Below are positions 24,866 to 37,052 of a stretch of DNA of 64,000 nt, in pieces. A program made the translations under genes and the position numbers. The stretch lies in NCBI GenBank assembly GCA_037013685.1, contig CM072892.1:3224001-3288000 (forward strand), in the 5' to 3' direction. This DNA is from Acridotheres tristis (lineage: Eukaryota; Chordata; Aves; Passeriformes; Sturnidae). Numbering within the stretch: the stretch's first letter is position 1; each line of letters begins with the position of its first letter. A model generated the notes under the pieces. That model was not told the DNA's origin. It saw nothing but the letters and a program-made list of their open reading frames with translations, and made no database searches.

Positions 24866-24964
24866 ATAGAATAGAATAGAATAGAATAGAATAGAATAGA
24901 ATAGAATAGAATAGAATAGAATAGAATAGAATAGAATAGAATAGAATAGAATAGAATAGAATAG
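24866..24964. repeat. Pentanucleotide array (ATAGA)19
   Basis: There are nineteen perfect ATAGA units plus ATAG. It abuts TTCAGTTGGAAAGACA and then a CR1 copy. CR1 tails contain ATTCTATG-type repeats, so the array probably grew from such a tail. Confidence 0.98.
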
Positions 24965-24975
24965 TTCAGTTGGAA

Positions 24976-25242
24976 AGACAAGGAGTAATGGCTCTAAAGT
25001 AAATGAGGTTTGGATTAGATAATAGGAAGAATTTGTTTGTAATGAGGGTGGTGAGGCCCTGGCACAGGGTGCCCAGAGAAGCTGTGGCTGCCCCTGGATC
25101 CCTGGAAGTGTCCAAGGCCAGCTTGGACAGGGCTTGGAGCAGCCTGGGACAGTGGAAGTTGTCCCTGCCATGGCAGGGGTGGAACTGGATGGGCTTTAAT
25201 GTCCCTTCCAACCCAAACCAGTCTGTGATTCTGTGATTTCTT
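24976..25242 (+). mobile_element. CR1 LINE 3' fragment next to the ATAGA array
   Basis: It begins GACAAGGAGTAATGGCTCTA and runs through GTGGTGAGGCCCTGGCACAG to ACCAGTCTGTGATTCTGTGA. It immediately follows the ATAGA microsatellite. Confidence 0.93.
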
Positions 25243-25251
25243 CACCAAGTC

Positions 25252-25375
25252 AGTGGTCAAACACTGGGACAGGCTTCCCAGAGAGGTGACTGATGCCCCA
25301 AACATGTCAGTGTTGAAAAGGCAGCTGGACAATGCCCTTAACAACATTCTTTTAATTTTTATCATCCCTGAATGG
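25252..25375 (+). mobile_element. CR1 LINE fragment, second subtype
   Basis: CACTGGGACAGGCTTCCCAG, GAGGTGACTGATGCC and AAAAGGCAGCTGGACAATGC are characteristic of the 'GGAACAGGCTGCCCAGAGAG' CR1 subtype. The copy lacks the terminal tail. Confidence 0.75.
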
Positions 25376-28300
25376 ATCAGGCTGTTGTACCCCAGCCAGT
25401 GTTGTGTATCTCTCTGAATTTACTGGATTTCTGCACGTTTATTGCTGTGTTGCTGTTGACTGGCTTGGAGCCACTTGAGGCTCCAATTAGCTGGAATCAG
25501 TAGCCTGGAGGGTGAGAGAGGGGTCGTCAGCTTCCAGAAATCCTGTCACTCCTCCTCTTCATCTCCTCTGAGTTGTGGAGGTTGAATCTTTCCCTGTGAG
25601 TAACTGGAATGTGTTGCTGCTCTTCAGAGGAAAACAGGATGCAAGGAAGGGAATTTTCTTCTGCAGGGAGGTCTGTTCCTCCCCTTCCCTTCACAAGAAA
25701 AAATAAGTTTTTCATTTTGTTGGAAGTTTCTTCCCAAATATTAGGAATTCGGTCAAGAAAATGAAATCTCAAATTCTCCTTGTGGCTTTTTTTGACAGCT
25801 GAGAACAGACGTTTTAGCCAGACAAGAGGGGGGAGGATGATTTTGGTTTAATGAAAACTTGAATTAGTTGGGAAAGCTTTTTATGTTTCAAGCACTAAAA
25901 AGTGTCAAACTGGGACAGGGGCTGAGTTCCTCAGCATCATTTTGGTGCCTTTGATGAACATCAGCAATTATGGGAGAGGAACCAGGCATGGCCAAGCCAC
26001 CCAGCCAGGCAGTGGGAATGTGTAATTGTCCTTTAAGTTCAGTGTCCACGTTTACCCATTTCATGTATTCTCAGTAGAAAATGACCATGGAAACCTCCCC
26101 AGTGAAAAACTGTGACTGGGACACATCCTTTTAGCCACCCCCCAAACGAATCTTTACAGCTCCTAGGACGTTTTTGTGAAATATCGATAAAAACTGGGCG
26201 AACAGGGGTTTTATTCTGAAGGAACAACGTTGCTCTGTGTTTTGAGGTCCTGCAGCGCTTCGTGGGTATATGAGAAACAAAATGTGAGACTGGTAATAAA
26301 GGAAAGACAAGCCAGCTGCTGTGGGCAGCACTGCAGCACAGTGAATTCCACAGGGAAAGGTGAATTACCCAGGGAAAGGTAGATTTGAACAGGATGTTTC
26401 TGCCTTATGTGTGCTTGTACAGCTGGCAAAGACACAGGGAGTCTGCTGAGTGCTGCTGCTCTGGTACAGGCTGGGGAGAGTCAGCTCTTTGTGTCACTTT
26501 TTTTGTGGGGCTTTCCTAAAAAAAAAAAAAAAAAAAGAGGAGTTTCACTCTGCTTTGAACGTCTCTGTTGTAGATGCTCAGATTTTCCCGTCCTCCCTGA
26601 CTCAGCCCCGGCTCTCCCCTCCCTCCTCTTTGACGTTGGCACTTCAGGGCAGGATCAAAGAGGGTGAAATTAGGAAGTCTCCTCCTCGCAGTGACTCACC
26701 ACTGCCTTTGGTCAAGTGCTCTGCTCTGGGTGATGTGAGCAGCAGAAAAGGGAGAGGAGGGATGTCTGCATCCCCGAATTCCTCCTGGGAATTCACCCCA
26801 GCCTGGGGGTGTCCTCACTTCACAGCCCAGCCAGTGTAATTTTCTGTTCATTGTACCTTTAAGCCAAAGTAAAATGTCCGTTTTTCCCCAGGCAGAAAAT
26901 CCTGTCAAATCTGAGATCTGATCAGATCCATAAAGTTCCTTTTTCTTTCATTTACTGCAGAGAATTTGAAGCAATGAAGGACCAGGTGTTTCCCCAGACT
27001 CCTGCAGGGCAGGGAGTTGTGGCCAGCCAAAGCCAGGGCTTGATTTTAACACCTCCAGCATTGCACAGAAATTTCCTTCTTTGAAGTCCTGGGTTTGTTT
27101 TCCCTGTGAGGGGCTTGGCAGCATAACAGGCTCTTGCTCTTCAGCCTGTGGGGTGCATGCAGTGAGAGGAGCTCCCCTTTACACGTGTTCTCTGGTGTCT
27201 AACACTGATTTCCAGCAGTATGCTCCATGTCCTGTAGCTCCTGGAGGTTCATAACAGAGCTGAGAACCGGTTCAGACTTTAGACTGAACCACAACTTTCC
27301 TCATCTTTGAGAAAAGAAATAATTTGGTAGAGCAGCACAAGCTTTGCACAACCTGGATTTGTACAAAGAAGCCAACTGGTTCTGGAATGGGTTACCCGAA
27401 ACCATTCTTCCCACGTGTCTCAGAGACTTGTGAAAATTTTGAAAAAGAAGGAAAACCAGTGATTTTGTGGCTGGTAGATGCCCAGATTCAACCTGTTAGC
27501 TCACCCTGCCTGCATCCTCCCAGGCAGTCTGGGATGCCTTTGGCTGGGACATGTAGAAGGACACACATTTGTCCCAGGAGATGGGTCCAACATCCATCCC
27601 AAAGGATGAGGGAGCCCCTGGCATGGTGGGGTTGCCCATGGCCTTGCTGTGATCTCAGGGCTTATCCATGTGCAGCTTTGGCTGGCAGCACCCATATGGC
27701 CACCCCAGCCAGAAGCATTCCTTTCAGCATTTTTATGCAGTATTTTGCTAATTACTGTTTTCCATAATTGTGACAGTGACTTTCATTCATAGCACTTAGA
27801 TGTGTATAAAAGCAAAACTTTCCTCAAAACTCCCTTTTTTTCTCCAGGCATTGCTTAATACGTGGAAATTACACTATTGGCTGCTGTGGTTCCAGCATTT
27901 ATTTTTATTTTTACCATTTCCATGTCTGCTGTGGGAAAGGAAGCAACGGTAGCACTCCTCAGCATCCAAAGATAGGAACCACTTTGTTTTAGCTTTACTT
28001 TGGCCACGTTGAATTTTGCTGAGCACGTCTTGGCCGAGCTCCAGGATGCTGGACCGAGCCCACCATATTCAGAGAGAAGTGAATAATTACTACTTCGTGG
28101 TGGCAACACTGGGAGGAAGGAAAAAAGTGTTTGCAAAGTGCTTTGAAGATAATGACACCCCCCAATTTGACGAGTGACAGCGGCTCAGAACATCCTCTAG
28201 ATAGCTCGTTAATGGCTGGTGATTAGAGGACCAGACAAGGAACACTGCTCCCAGCAGTGCCTGGTTTGGACTTCCTTTAAGGAGGGAGTGGTGAAAGGGA

Positions 28301-28934
28301 GGGCTCAGCCAAAAATAAACGAGCATCTCAAAGGCAGATGGTCCTATTCACAGACCTAAAATTACACCAGCGGAGGGCCAGGCAGGATGAAAGGAATTAG
28401 CATCTGGTGGCAAAGGGAGGGCAGTGTCACTGAGGGTGGGTGACCAGATGGCCCCTGCACAGTCTGATGTCCTCCTGCAGGCAGTTGCAGCCTTTCCCCA
28501 CTTGCAGACCTCAATGTATGATTTTTATGTTTGTTTTTTTGTTGTTGTTGTTGGTTTTTTTTTTCCCCGGGGAGGTGCAGATTCCTCCAGAGCAAGTGTA
28601 GGCTTACTGGCAGGAGGCTGGAGTCTCCCAGTTCCCTTTTATGGATCTGTTCACACCCTGCTCCTGCAGCCACTGCAGGCCACAGTGAGAGAGTGCTGAG
28701 AAGTCTTCAGCTCAGCTGGAATCTTCCAAAATCCCAGGGACAGGCACATCCAGCCTGAAGGGAAGCCCAGAAAGGTTGAAGCACCCAGTGGCCAAATGAA
28801 TGTGAAGCTGGTCACCTAATTGCTCCTTGTGAGGGAGGATTCACTTGGTAGCTGAAGTGAGGTGCAGTGGTCTCACAGCTCGTTGTGGCCACTCTTGGAT
28901 GCTCGAGGTGCTGTCCTCCTGCATCCCAGATGGA
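25376..28934. other. Intronic stretch without gene
   Basis: I recognise no CR1 here. There is an A18 tract at about 26519-26536. The part at 27880-28330 is repeat-free with motifs such as GAATAATTACTA and may be conserved, but this cannot be judged from one sequence. Confidence 0.55.
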
Positions 28935-29405
28935 TCATGGAATCACCAGGATGCTCCAAGCCCTGTCCAACCTGACCTTGACACTTCCAGGGATCCAGAG
29001 GCAGCCACAGCTGCCACACAGCCACTGCACCCTGTGCCAGGACCTCACCGCCCTCACAGGGAAGAATTGCTTCCCAATATCCTGTCTTCCCAATGCCCTG
29101 CTCCTGACACTGGGAAGTCGTTCCCCACTGTCTTGTCACTCCATGTTTTGGCCAGAGTCCCTGTCCAGCTCTCTTGGAGCCCCTTTGGGTACTGGAAGAG
29201 GCTCTGAGCTCTCCTTGGAGTCTTCTCCAGGTGAGCACCCCCAGCTCTCCCAGCCCTTGCAGCATCTCCATGGCCTCTTCTGGACTCTCTCCAGCAGCTC
29301 CAGGTCCTTCCTGTGTTTGGGATCCCAGAGCTGGATGCCAGACTCCAGGTGGGATCTCACCAGAGCAGATCAGAGGGATGGCACTCACCAGGTGATCCCC
29401 AGAGT
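28935..29405 (-). mobile_element. CR1 LINE 3' fragment, about 470 bp (reverse)
   Basis: The reversed CR1 order is GATGCTCCAAGCCCTGTCC, CTGTGCCAGGACCTCACCGC, GAGCCCCTTTGGGTACTGGA, CTGGATGCCAGACTCCAGGT and CTCACCAGAGCAGATCAG. It is the longest 3' fragment in the window together with 37383, and adjoins the left copy of the 175-bp inverted duplication after about 100 bp. Confidence 0.92.
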
Positions 29406-29504
29406 GTGCAGAGGTGCCAGCTCTTGTTTTCAGGTTTGTTTGCACCAAAAGCCTTTTGAAAACCGTGCTGTGACTCCCAATCCAGGTTAAAATGACCTTT
29501 TTTC

Positions 29505-29678
29505 GTTTATTCTTCCCCCTCACATTGTTATTTTTGGCCTGAAGGAGGGCAGTGACCTGGTTCATGGCACAGCCCCACAGGAGGGCTGTGTTGAAGGGGT
29601 GGGATGCAGATCCTGGTGCTCGTCCTGGCATAAGGGGAACCCCTGGCACCCCATTCCCTGCGGGTCACTCCAAGTGCA
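29505..29678 (-). repeat. 175-bp inverted duplication, left copy
   Basis: The reverse complement of this segment matches 31785-31959 with about seven differences, most of them transitions and several at CpG sites (about 96 % identity by eye). Both ends are sharp, with unrelated sequence outside. One end carries GAATAAAC, including an AATAAA signal. The family is not recognised. It may be part of an LTR or an uncatalogued short interspersed repeat. Confidence 0.9.
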
Positions 29679-30270
29679 TTCCTATAATGTGACTTCAGAC
29701 AGTATTTGAGAATATTAAAGCACTGTTCCAATGTAAGAGCAAACCTGAGGACTGAGATTTAAATCCCTCCCTGCCTATACAGAGGATTTGGGGAGGGGCT
29801 GGATTTACTCCAGGGTTTCTCACCATTAACTCTCCAACATCTCCGACCATTCTGCAAAGATCAGGACAGAAATCTCTGGAAGAAGCTGCTGGCTGCTTGG
29901 GCGAGGTTTGCCTTGCTACGTAGCCACATTTCTTTTTATTTTACTTCTGAGCTGGTATTCCAGGAAAGCCCATTAAAATCTGGCAGCAGGCTGCTGGAGA
30001 GCTGCTTGCTGGAGGAGCCACACCAAGGGTTGGGGATGACTGATGGGGATGGTGTGAGGTGTTGGTGGGAAGGAGGGGAAAAGGGGGATGTTCTCACTCC
30101 TCTCAACTTCCTTCCTTTGTGTTTCCTATTAAGCCGAGGGAGCCACGCTGATGCTGCTTTTTGCAGCTTTCCAAGCTCCCATTTAATTGTGGATGATTTC
30201 ATCCCGGCCCTTTTTTTTCATGCTGAAGCCAGTGGCCTGCGTCATGCAACAGTGAATTTAGGCAGATTTT

Positions 30271-30286
30271 ATTTGCATGTGAGTCA
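30271..30286 (+). promoter_or_regulatory. Adjacent octamer and AP-1 consensus motifs
   Basis: ATTTGCAT (30271-30278, POU octamer) is followed one base later by TGAGTCA (30280-30286, perfect AP-1 site). The surrounding 30140-30340 is free of recognisable repeats. A binding role is inferred from motifs only. Confidence 0.3.
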
Positions 30287-30729
30287 TTGAGCTTTTCCAG
30301 CTGAATGTCACCAACTTGGAATTTTTGTCTGATTTTGTTGTTGTTTTTGTCTCTTGGTGTTTTTCCACCGGTCTTTTTTCCCCCCTGCCCTTTGCTGCCT
30401 GCACCCCCCTCGTCCCTCCACAACTCCCCCCACTCCCAGAAAAAATAGGAAAAGACTAAATGGGAGTTTGAGTTGGCAGTGCAAAAGGACGGGATTAGGA
30501 ATGTTCGGGGAGAGGGGGGGAAAAAGGATGCTTTATGTAGCTGGGAGGGAAGGACCAGAGCCAAGTCAAATTGAGGGCTCTAATTTGGGAGCGGTGTTAT
30601 TACAGGTCAGAGGGAGTCAGTTACTGGCTAAATTGGGAGAGCTGTCACATGCCAGGGCTGGAAATGCTGCTCACATGGCTGGGGCACACAGGCTCCTGGG
30701 CAACTCGGTTTGATTTTGTTGACAACGGG

Positions 30730-30762
<33 letters not shown>
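30730..30762. repeat. T13-A20 palindromic homopolymer tract
   Basis: Thirteen T are followed directly by twenty A, then CC and seven more A. The T and A blocks can pair. Such tracts are also prone to sequencing length errors. Confidence 0.9.
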
Positions 30763-31784
30763 CCAAAAAAACCTTGTTTATTTTCCCTGAAATATCGGGT
30801 CCGTAGCAGCGTCCCTCTGCCTCCACTGCTGGCTCATCCTGGCCCTCACTGCCCTTTGCACAGAGAAGTTTATAAATAGAGCAACTCCTCCATTATGTGC
30901 AGCTTCAGTCTCTTTATTTTTATACTGGAATCTGTTCAATGATTAACAGTTTAAACCATGTGCTGTATATCAATACCTTGCATACTCTTCATAACTTATT
31001 TTTAGTATTATTTTTCCCCCCTTCTAAATCCTTTATCCATTTTAGGCAACACCGTTATGACATTCAGATAATTTTTTATATATTTATTTTAGCCTTTGAA
31101 GCGACTTATCTGCATTTCAATTAAGCTTTTGGTAAAAGACTTTTTGCAATTGAAATTAAGAAGTCAGAGGAGTATTTCCTCCATGCCTGTGGTTGTGCCT
31201 GTAGTCTCCTCACTGAAAGTCAGGAAGATTCGGGTGTTTTTGTGGATTAGGCTCAAAGAAGAGATACAGAAAATGCATGTTTTATTTCTTTGGCTTCCTG
31301 CATCCTAGGAAATTCCACTGGAAATCTGGATTTGAGGGTGTGTGGAGGCATGTGAGCAATATAACCCTGGTGTAAGTGAAAGCAGGCAGTGAACTCATTT
31401 CCCACCTGTACCCCAGGTCCCAGGAGCAGCAAAACCAGCAGCCCATGGCTGAGCTCACGGGCTCCAGGGAGTGATGGGGCTCCTGGAAGCCATCTGCAGC
31501 CCCTGTTCCATTCTGGTTTTAGTCCTTGCTGACCCATCCCGTGGCTGTGGGCTGGCTGGGCTCTGTGGGCTGGGCTGAGCTCAGCTGGCTTTGCACAGCA
31601 GCCAACAAAAGCCACTTGACCCAGGATCTCGTCGGGATATCTTTGTCCATCAGAGCTGGCACGGCTGCTCTGATATTCCTGTCTCCTCGTTGCATGCACA
31701 AGGGCTGATGGATTCCCCTCTGCTCTCCACAAGGGACATGGTTTTGGTGTCATTTCTGCCCATGAGAGACTTCTCAACCCACCC

Positions 31785-31959
31785 TGCACTTGGAGTGACC
31801 TGCAGGGAATGGGGTGCCAGGGGTTCCCCTTGTGCCAGGGTGAGCACCAGGATCTGCATCCCACCCCTTCAACACAGCCCTCCTGTGGGGCTGTGCCATG
31901 AGCCAGGTCACTGCCCTCCTTCAGGCCAAAAATGACAGTGTGAGGGGGAAGAATAAACT
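31785..31959 (+). repeat. 175-bp inverted duplication, right copy
   Basis: It starts TGCACTTGGAGTGACC and ends GGAAGAATAAAC. It is the partner of 29505-29678 in the opposite orientation, with 2.1 kb between them. No other copy is visible in the window. No coding function is supported, although the short frames are shared between copies. Confidence 0.9.
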
Positions 31960-33607
31960 AATGGATGGTGCTCCTGCTTTCTCCTGCTCTTCTGCCCCAG
32001 TGGGCAGAGGTGGAGCAGCACCTCACCTGACAGTGCCCACAGTGCTGATGGGGCTTTTGCACCTTTGCATGCTCTCTGTGGTCAGGTGGGACCCTGACAT
32101 TATTTTTCTGGGCTTCCCAAAGTCCACCCTCCCCATCTGAGGTTTGGGAACAGGATGCCCGTGATGCCCAGGGGCTTGGGTGCTCCAGTGAGTAAAGGGA
32201 AACTGGCACTGGGCATTGTTGTCAGGTTGGCTTCACTCTTCAGGACAGCTTTTGTGGGAGTTGGGTTGGTTTGTCTACCAAGCATCTGTCCTCCTCCTGA
32301 CCTTGGGGTGAGAAGCAGGAGGTGGCACCTCATCCTTGCTCATGTTCCCTCTGGCTCTGAGCTCTCATTTCTGACACTGAACCATTCCCCACATTTCTCT
32401 TGGTTGAGTTTTTCACTCTTTATTTCCCACCCATTGGCACTGCTCCCATCAAAGTAGACATCACTCCACGCTGGCTGGACTGTGGCTTGTGAAATCAGTG
32501 AAGCAAATTCCTCTTTCTCAAGGTGTTCTCTGTGCCAGCACTGGCCACGTTGTGTTGAGAAGCTTGAATGCCATCATTCATGTGGTGTAGATTCCCTTGG
32601 CACCCGTGGGGCTTTTGATAAGGTTTCCCAGCGTGTCATCTTTGCTCTGAGTCAGTGAAATGCTCTCAGCATTGGAAATCTCTGCACTAAATTAAAGTCC
32701 TGTTGCTAGGGAGTGTTGTGATAATACAGGGTATTATGCTCTGTAGCAAAAGTGTGCAACAGTACAGCCTAGAAAACAAATCCATAAAACCTCCTGTTGG
32801 ATGCACAGTGTGAAAATCGAATGTACTTCAGCTCAGCATTAAATATGTCATGGAAAAAGGCTCCCTCTCCTCCTGAATTTCCTGAAAGTCTGCTTTGGGC
32901 TGAAAACTGTAGTGGCTGGAGCCAATTTAGAGAAGGAAAAATCCCTGCTCTTGTTGCTGTCTGCAGAAGCTCCTTAATGATCGTGCCATGCAATTCTCCA
33001 GTGCTAAAAATACATCACTTCTGGGTTTGTACAAACAGCCTCCTAATGACTGGAGCTCTGGCAAGCTCAGGAGGCAGAGGGGGAAAATAGTGGCAAAAAA
33101 ATGAAAATCTTACTCATTTCTACTCACGGTGGAGCTGGGCTTTTCTGTTCTTGTGGATCTCAGTGGGAGTTAAGGGATGTTTTGGTGAGAGATATTCCAG
33201 TTTGCTCTGCATCTGACCAAAATAATGGGCATTCTGCTCCCACTTGGGGCTTACAAGTTGGGTGGAGGGTGCTGAGCTGCTGTGTCTGCTGGTGGGATTT
33301 CCTCAGCATGTTTGGGGTGACAGGATGGGAAGATCTGATGGAGGATTGTCTTTGAGCCTGGCTTCAGTGTTGAAATTCCCAACTCCTGCTAAAACTTGAT
33401 GGGGCTGCTGTTGCTTTGGAGAACATCATGGAGTGATAGAGCTCACTGCCCAAGGAGAGCTGCCTTTAAAAGGGCAGCAAGTCGAGTAGGACTCGTGTCT
33501 TATCCCACACAGGGGGTTTGGAGATGGGAGCAGGGGGTTGTTTGCTTTTTATTTCCCCAGAACTTAAATGTAATGCAGTCACCTGCCCCTTGCCTGGCAT
33601 CCCGAGA

Positions 33608-33759
33608 AGAATTGGGAGAAATGGTTGAAAGAGCTGCCCAGTGAAGCTGTGGCTGCCCCATCCCTGAAGTGCTTAAGGCCAGGTTGGATGGGGTTTGGAG
33701 CAACCTGGGATAGTGGAAGGTGTCCTTGCCCAAACCAAACCATTTCAGAATTCCATGAA
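33608..33759 (+). mobile_element. CR1 LINE 3' end, diverged
   Basis: It carries GAGCTGCCCAGTGAAGCTGT, CCAGGTTGGATGGGGTTTGG and GGGATAGTGGAAGGTGTCC, with a deletion just before the AAACCATTTCAGAATTCC tail. Confidence 0.88.
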
Positions 33760-34062
33760 TCTGGCTGTTCTTCCAAAATGAAGTGCAGCAGCCCATGTGC
33801 CTCCTGCCACCCAGGTGTGGTGACAAGCCCATCCCTCCTGCCTGGGCCCTGGGTGATGAAGGACTCACCTGTTGCACCCAGGGAGCCATTGCAGGAAGGT
33901 TGCATCTTTGGAACAGAATTGGTTTTGGTGGTTAAATATTCACTGCTGCATTTAACGAGGAATATTTGTGTAGTTAATTCACATGGAGCTTCTTAATCTT
34001 GGTAATTAGGAAAGGAGGAAATGCTCCTTCCTGAATTCTTCTGTGCTCTTGTCTCTGCTGAA

Positions 34063-34174
34063 CCACAGAATCACAGACTGGTTTGAGTTGGAACCTTAAA
34101 GATCAGCTCATTCCAACCCCTTGCCGTGGACAGGGACACCTTCCACTAGACCAAGTCCTGTCCAACCTGGCTTA
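34063..34174 (-). mobile_element. CR1 LINE 3' end (reverse)
   Basis: The sequence ACAGAATCACAGACTGGTTT, CCTTAAAGATCAGCTCATTC, then GACACCTTCCACTAGACCAA is a CR1 terminus. Confidence 0.9.
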
Positions 34175-35439
34175 AGTCCTGCTCTGTAGTGAGAAACACT
34201 TTGCTTTTCATGGTTATGTGGCTCTTGCTTTTGTTTTTCCAAGGAAGCAGTGTTGCCTGGAGCAGGGATTTCCCCAGCCACCACCTTTTGCAGGATGTGC
34301 TGTCCTTACTGCTCCGTTTTTTTGCTTCTCTTCCCTGCATCCACTCTGGTCTGTTCACCTCCCCTCCCACTTGGAGCTTCTCTGCAGCAGCCGCTCGGGT
34401 GGAAAAGAAACATTAAGTACTTTCCTAATGTATTTTTAGCCTCTTAGAGTGTGATGTAGCTGCTGGAAACACGGAGGGGAGCCAGCACCATGTGAACCCA
34501 GAGGTTGCTGTGCATCACTGGCAGATTTTCCGTCGTGCTGTGCTGCTCACTGGCACCGTGACAGAGCCAGGGTGTGAGGTGGGAGATGGTGCATGTGCCT
34601 TGTGGGATGTCTGTCTGTCCTCTCCTCCTGGGTGCTGGTGGGCAGAAGGTCTGTCTGTCCTTCAGAGAGGTTGTCCCGCCTTGAATCTGCCCAGGAAAGG
34701 AAAGTGGCCAGTCAGGGAAAGGGGAATTCTGTGGTTGCCTTTTTATATCTCGTTATAGACCAAAGATGCTGGGGTAGCACTGAGTGTGTTGGACCTGGAG
34801 GCTCAAAGTTGTGGATGCTTCAGGAGGGGAATTGCAGAGCCCTTAATCCCACACATAGCACTCCCCAAGCCCTCCTGGTGTCCAGGGCTTTTTTGCAGAC
34901 AGCTCCCAGCTCCTAGCAAAGTTCCAGGGCAAGAGCTTCACCAATTCCTCCCTAAGTTGGGCTGTTAGACCTGAATGGAAGGGAGTGACAGCAAAAAGCC
35001 AGCCACGGGGATTTATTGGCTTTTCCTCTGTCAGATCCCACCTTATCCAGTGGGGTGAGCAGTTTTGGTGACCTTTGAGGAAGCTCTTTCCCAGGATGCA
35101 GAGCTGGGAGCTGCAGGAGGTGCCAGGCAGCCGTGGACCCAGCTTGGCACAGCTCCTGCTGCCTTCAGACGTGTGGGATTAGATCCTCCTGCCCTGCTGA
35201 GGTCAGTGCTAGCACAGGCATGAATTCATTCAGCAGGGGGAAGGCTGGTGGGATTTCCACAGCCTCCACATTCACCCCAGCCTCGTGGGCGTGGAGGTGC
35301 TTGGAAGCGTCGTCAGTGTCTTCTCCCCTGTGTTGGCTCTGATTCTGCATCAATCTTGGGGACATGAGGAGCAGGATTCAGGTTTTCAATGACAGCCTCT
35401 CTGCCTGGTGCAGTTGGCAGGTCTGCAACGACCTTTATT

Positions 35440-35760
35440 GTTGAGATGTTTTTCCTTTTAATTAGCGTTGGTTGCAATAAGGAGGAGGAACACGCTGAAA
35501 TTCTGATTATTTCGCCTCTGGTGGAGGGAGAAGGCTGCCAGGTTTAACAGCGAGGGTATTGATGTGCTCTGTATGGGGTACAGAGTGTTTCCAATGGGCT
35601 TCTTGCTTTGTTTTCCTTAATGCTGGCCTTTTGAGTGAGGCTGATTTACGAATGGAATGATGTAAATTCGCCCAAACAACGTATTGTGACTGGGCCGACG
35701 TTCAGGTGCTAATTACTGCAAATAATAATTTAAATCCCTTTAGCTGGAAACACTCTGTGC
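35440..35760. promoter_or_regulatory. Repeat-free block with homeodomain-type motifs, possible conserved element
   Basis: It contains TTTTAATTAGCG, GCTAATTACTGC, TAATAATTTAAAT and several CpGs (GGGCCGACGTTC). It also has a 7-bp inverted repeat CTCTGTA-TGGGG-TACAGAG near 35568. It has no recognisable repeat and no coding potential. Confidence 0.25.
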
Positions 35761-36042
35761 TTCACCTTCAGTCGAGCTGCTGCAGCAGGAGCCAGGGCAG
35801 AGGTTTGTGTCTGCAGTACTGTTGGAGAGTGGATTTCTGTGACAGGGAGCTGGACCATCTCACAGCCCAGTAAACCCAGTTGTGGGAAGGCTGGGACTGG
35901 CAGCAGCCTGCCCTTGGTTGATACACTTGGTGTAAATTCAGACTTGTGGGTGAAATCTCTTGATTTTTTTTTTTTTGCTCTTCTGCTTTATCTTTGCAGC
36001 AAACTGCCCTGTGTGAGGTGGGGTGTGCTTTCTCCATCCCTC

Positions 36043-36098
36043 TCACAGAATCACTGAATGGTTTGGGTTGGGAGGAGCCTTAAAGATCACCTAGTTCA
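36043..36098 (-). mobile_element. CR1 LINE extreme 3' end (reverse)
   Basis: ACAGAATCACTGAATGGTTT and GCCTTAAAGATCACCTAGTT are the last 55 bp of a CR1 copy. Confidence 0.87.
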
Positions 36099-36990
36099 GA
36101 ATCTGAAGTCAGGTGAATTGAAGCATAAAAACAGATAAATCCAAATGGAAATGAAGGTAAACAGAAGGGCTTGGGAGCAGCTGGAACAAGTAGAGGTAGA
36201 GTTCAGGTTTGTGTGATGATGGTCCCTCACTGGGAGATGATGCTGTGGCCAAGCAGAGGTTGTTGGGCTGTGTTCATATGCAGGGCCAGGTTTCTTGGCC
36301 CCTTTTTCCCTGGTGAAGGCATCCAGGCAGCTGGAATAGGTGTGAGATCCCAGGGCTGGCTGGAGATGACCTTGGTTGCTGCAGTTTTGGGGGATTTTGG
36401 TGGAAGTGCAGCATCTCCCATGGATGTGTGGAGCAGCTGGTGGGCAGTGATGTGCTGCTGGGTCTTTGCACAGCAGGAGGAATCCAAGTGCTGATTTTTC
36501 TGCCTCTGACAATAAAAAGTGGGTGCCCTCCACATAGCTCTGCCCATCACCCAGATTCAGTTTTGCATTCATAATCCAGGAAACTGTGAACAATGGGAAC
36601 TTCTGGGAGCTGCTGAGGAAGCCTCTTGAAAACCCTTCCTGCAAACCCAGAAATAGCCATCTCCTGCTCTGGCCACTGGTTCCAGGCTCACTGGAAGCAG
36701 TTGCCAGCTGCCTAAGCATGGATTGGATTTCTCTTTTGCTGTTGGCCATCCAAGACATGAAAAACCTCAGTGTTGTCCATCCCTAGAAATGCTTGATTGC
36801 CATCCAGGAGCACCCAGTTCCTCTCTCCAGTCCCTAATGCTGCAGTGTGTCACTTTACAAGATCAAGGATCCCAACCTAAACTTTCAGTACAAATTCCTG
36901 GTTTTTCTCCCAAATACATCTGAGAGTGCAGTTCATTTCAGCCCTTCTGGGAAGGTGCTTGGAGGGTGCCCTTCAGATTTGAACATCTGG

Positions 36991-37052
36991 TTAATGGTTG
37001 GACTCAATGATCTTAGAGGTCTTTTCCAACCTTAATGATCCCATGATTCCAT
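36991..37052 (+). mobile_element. CR1 LINE extreme 3' end
   Basis: TTGGACTCAATGATCTTAGA, GGTCTTTTCCAACCTTAATG and ATCCCATGATTCC mark a CR1 3' terminus. Confidence 0.87.

Noticed and set aside
28873..29649. 258-codon minus-strand open frame
   Set aside because: It is made of a CR1 fragment and the left copy of the 175-bp inverted element. There is no conserved protein.
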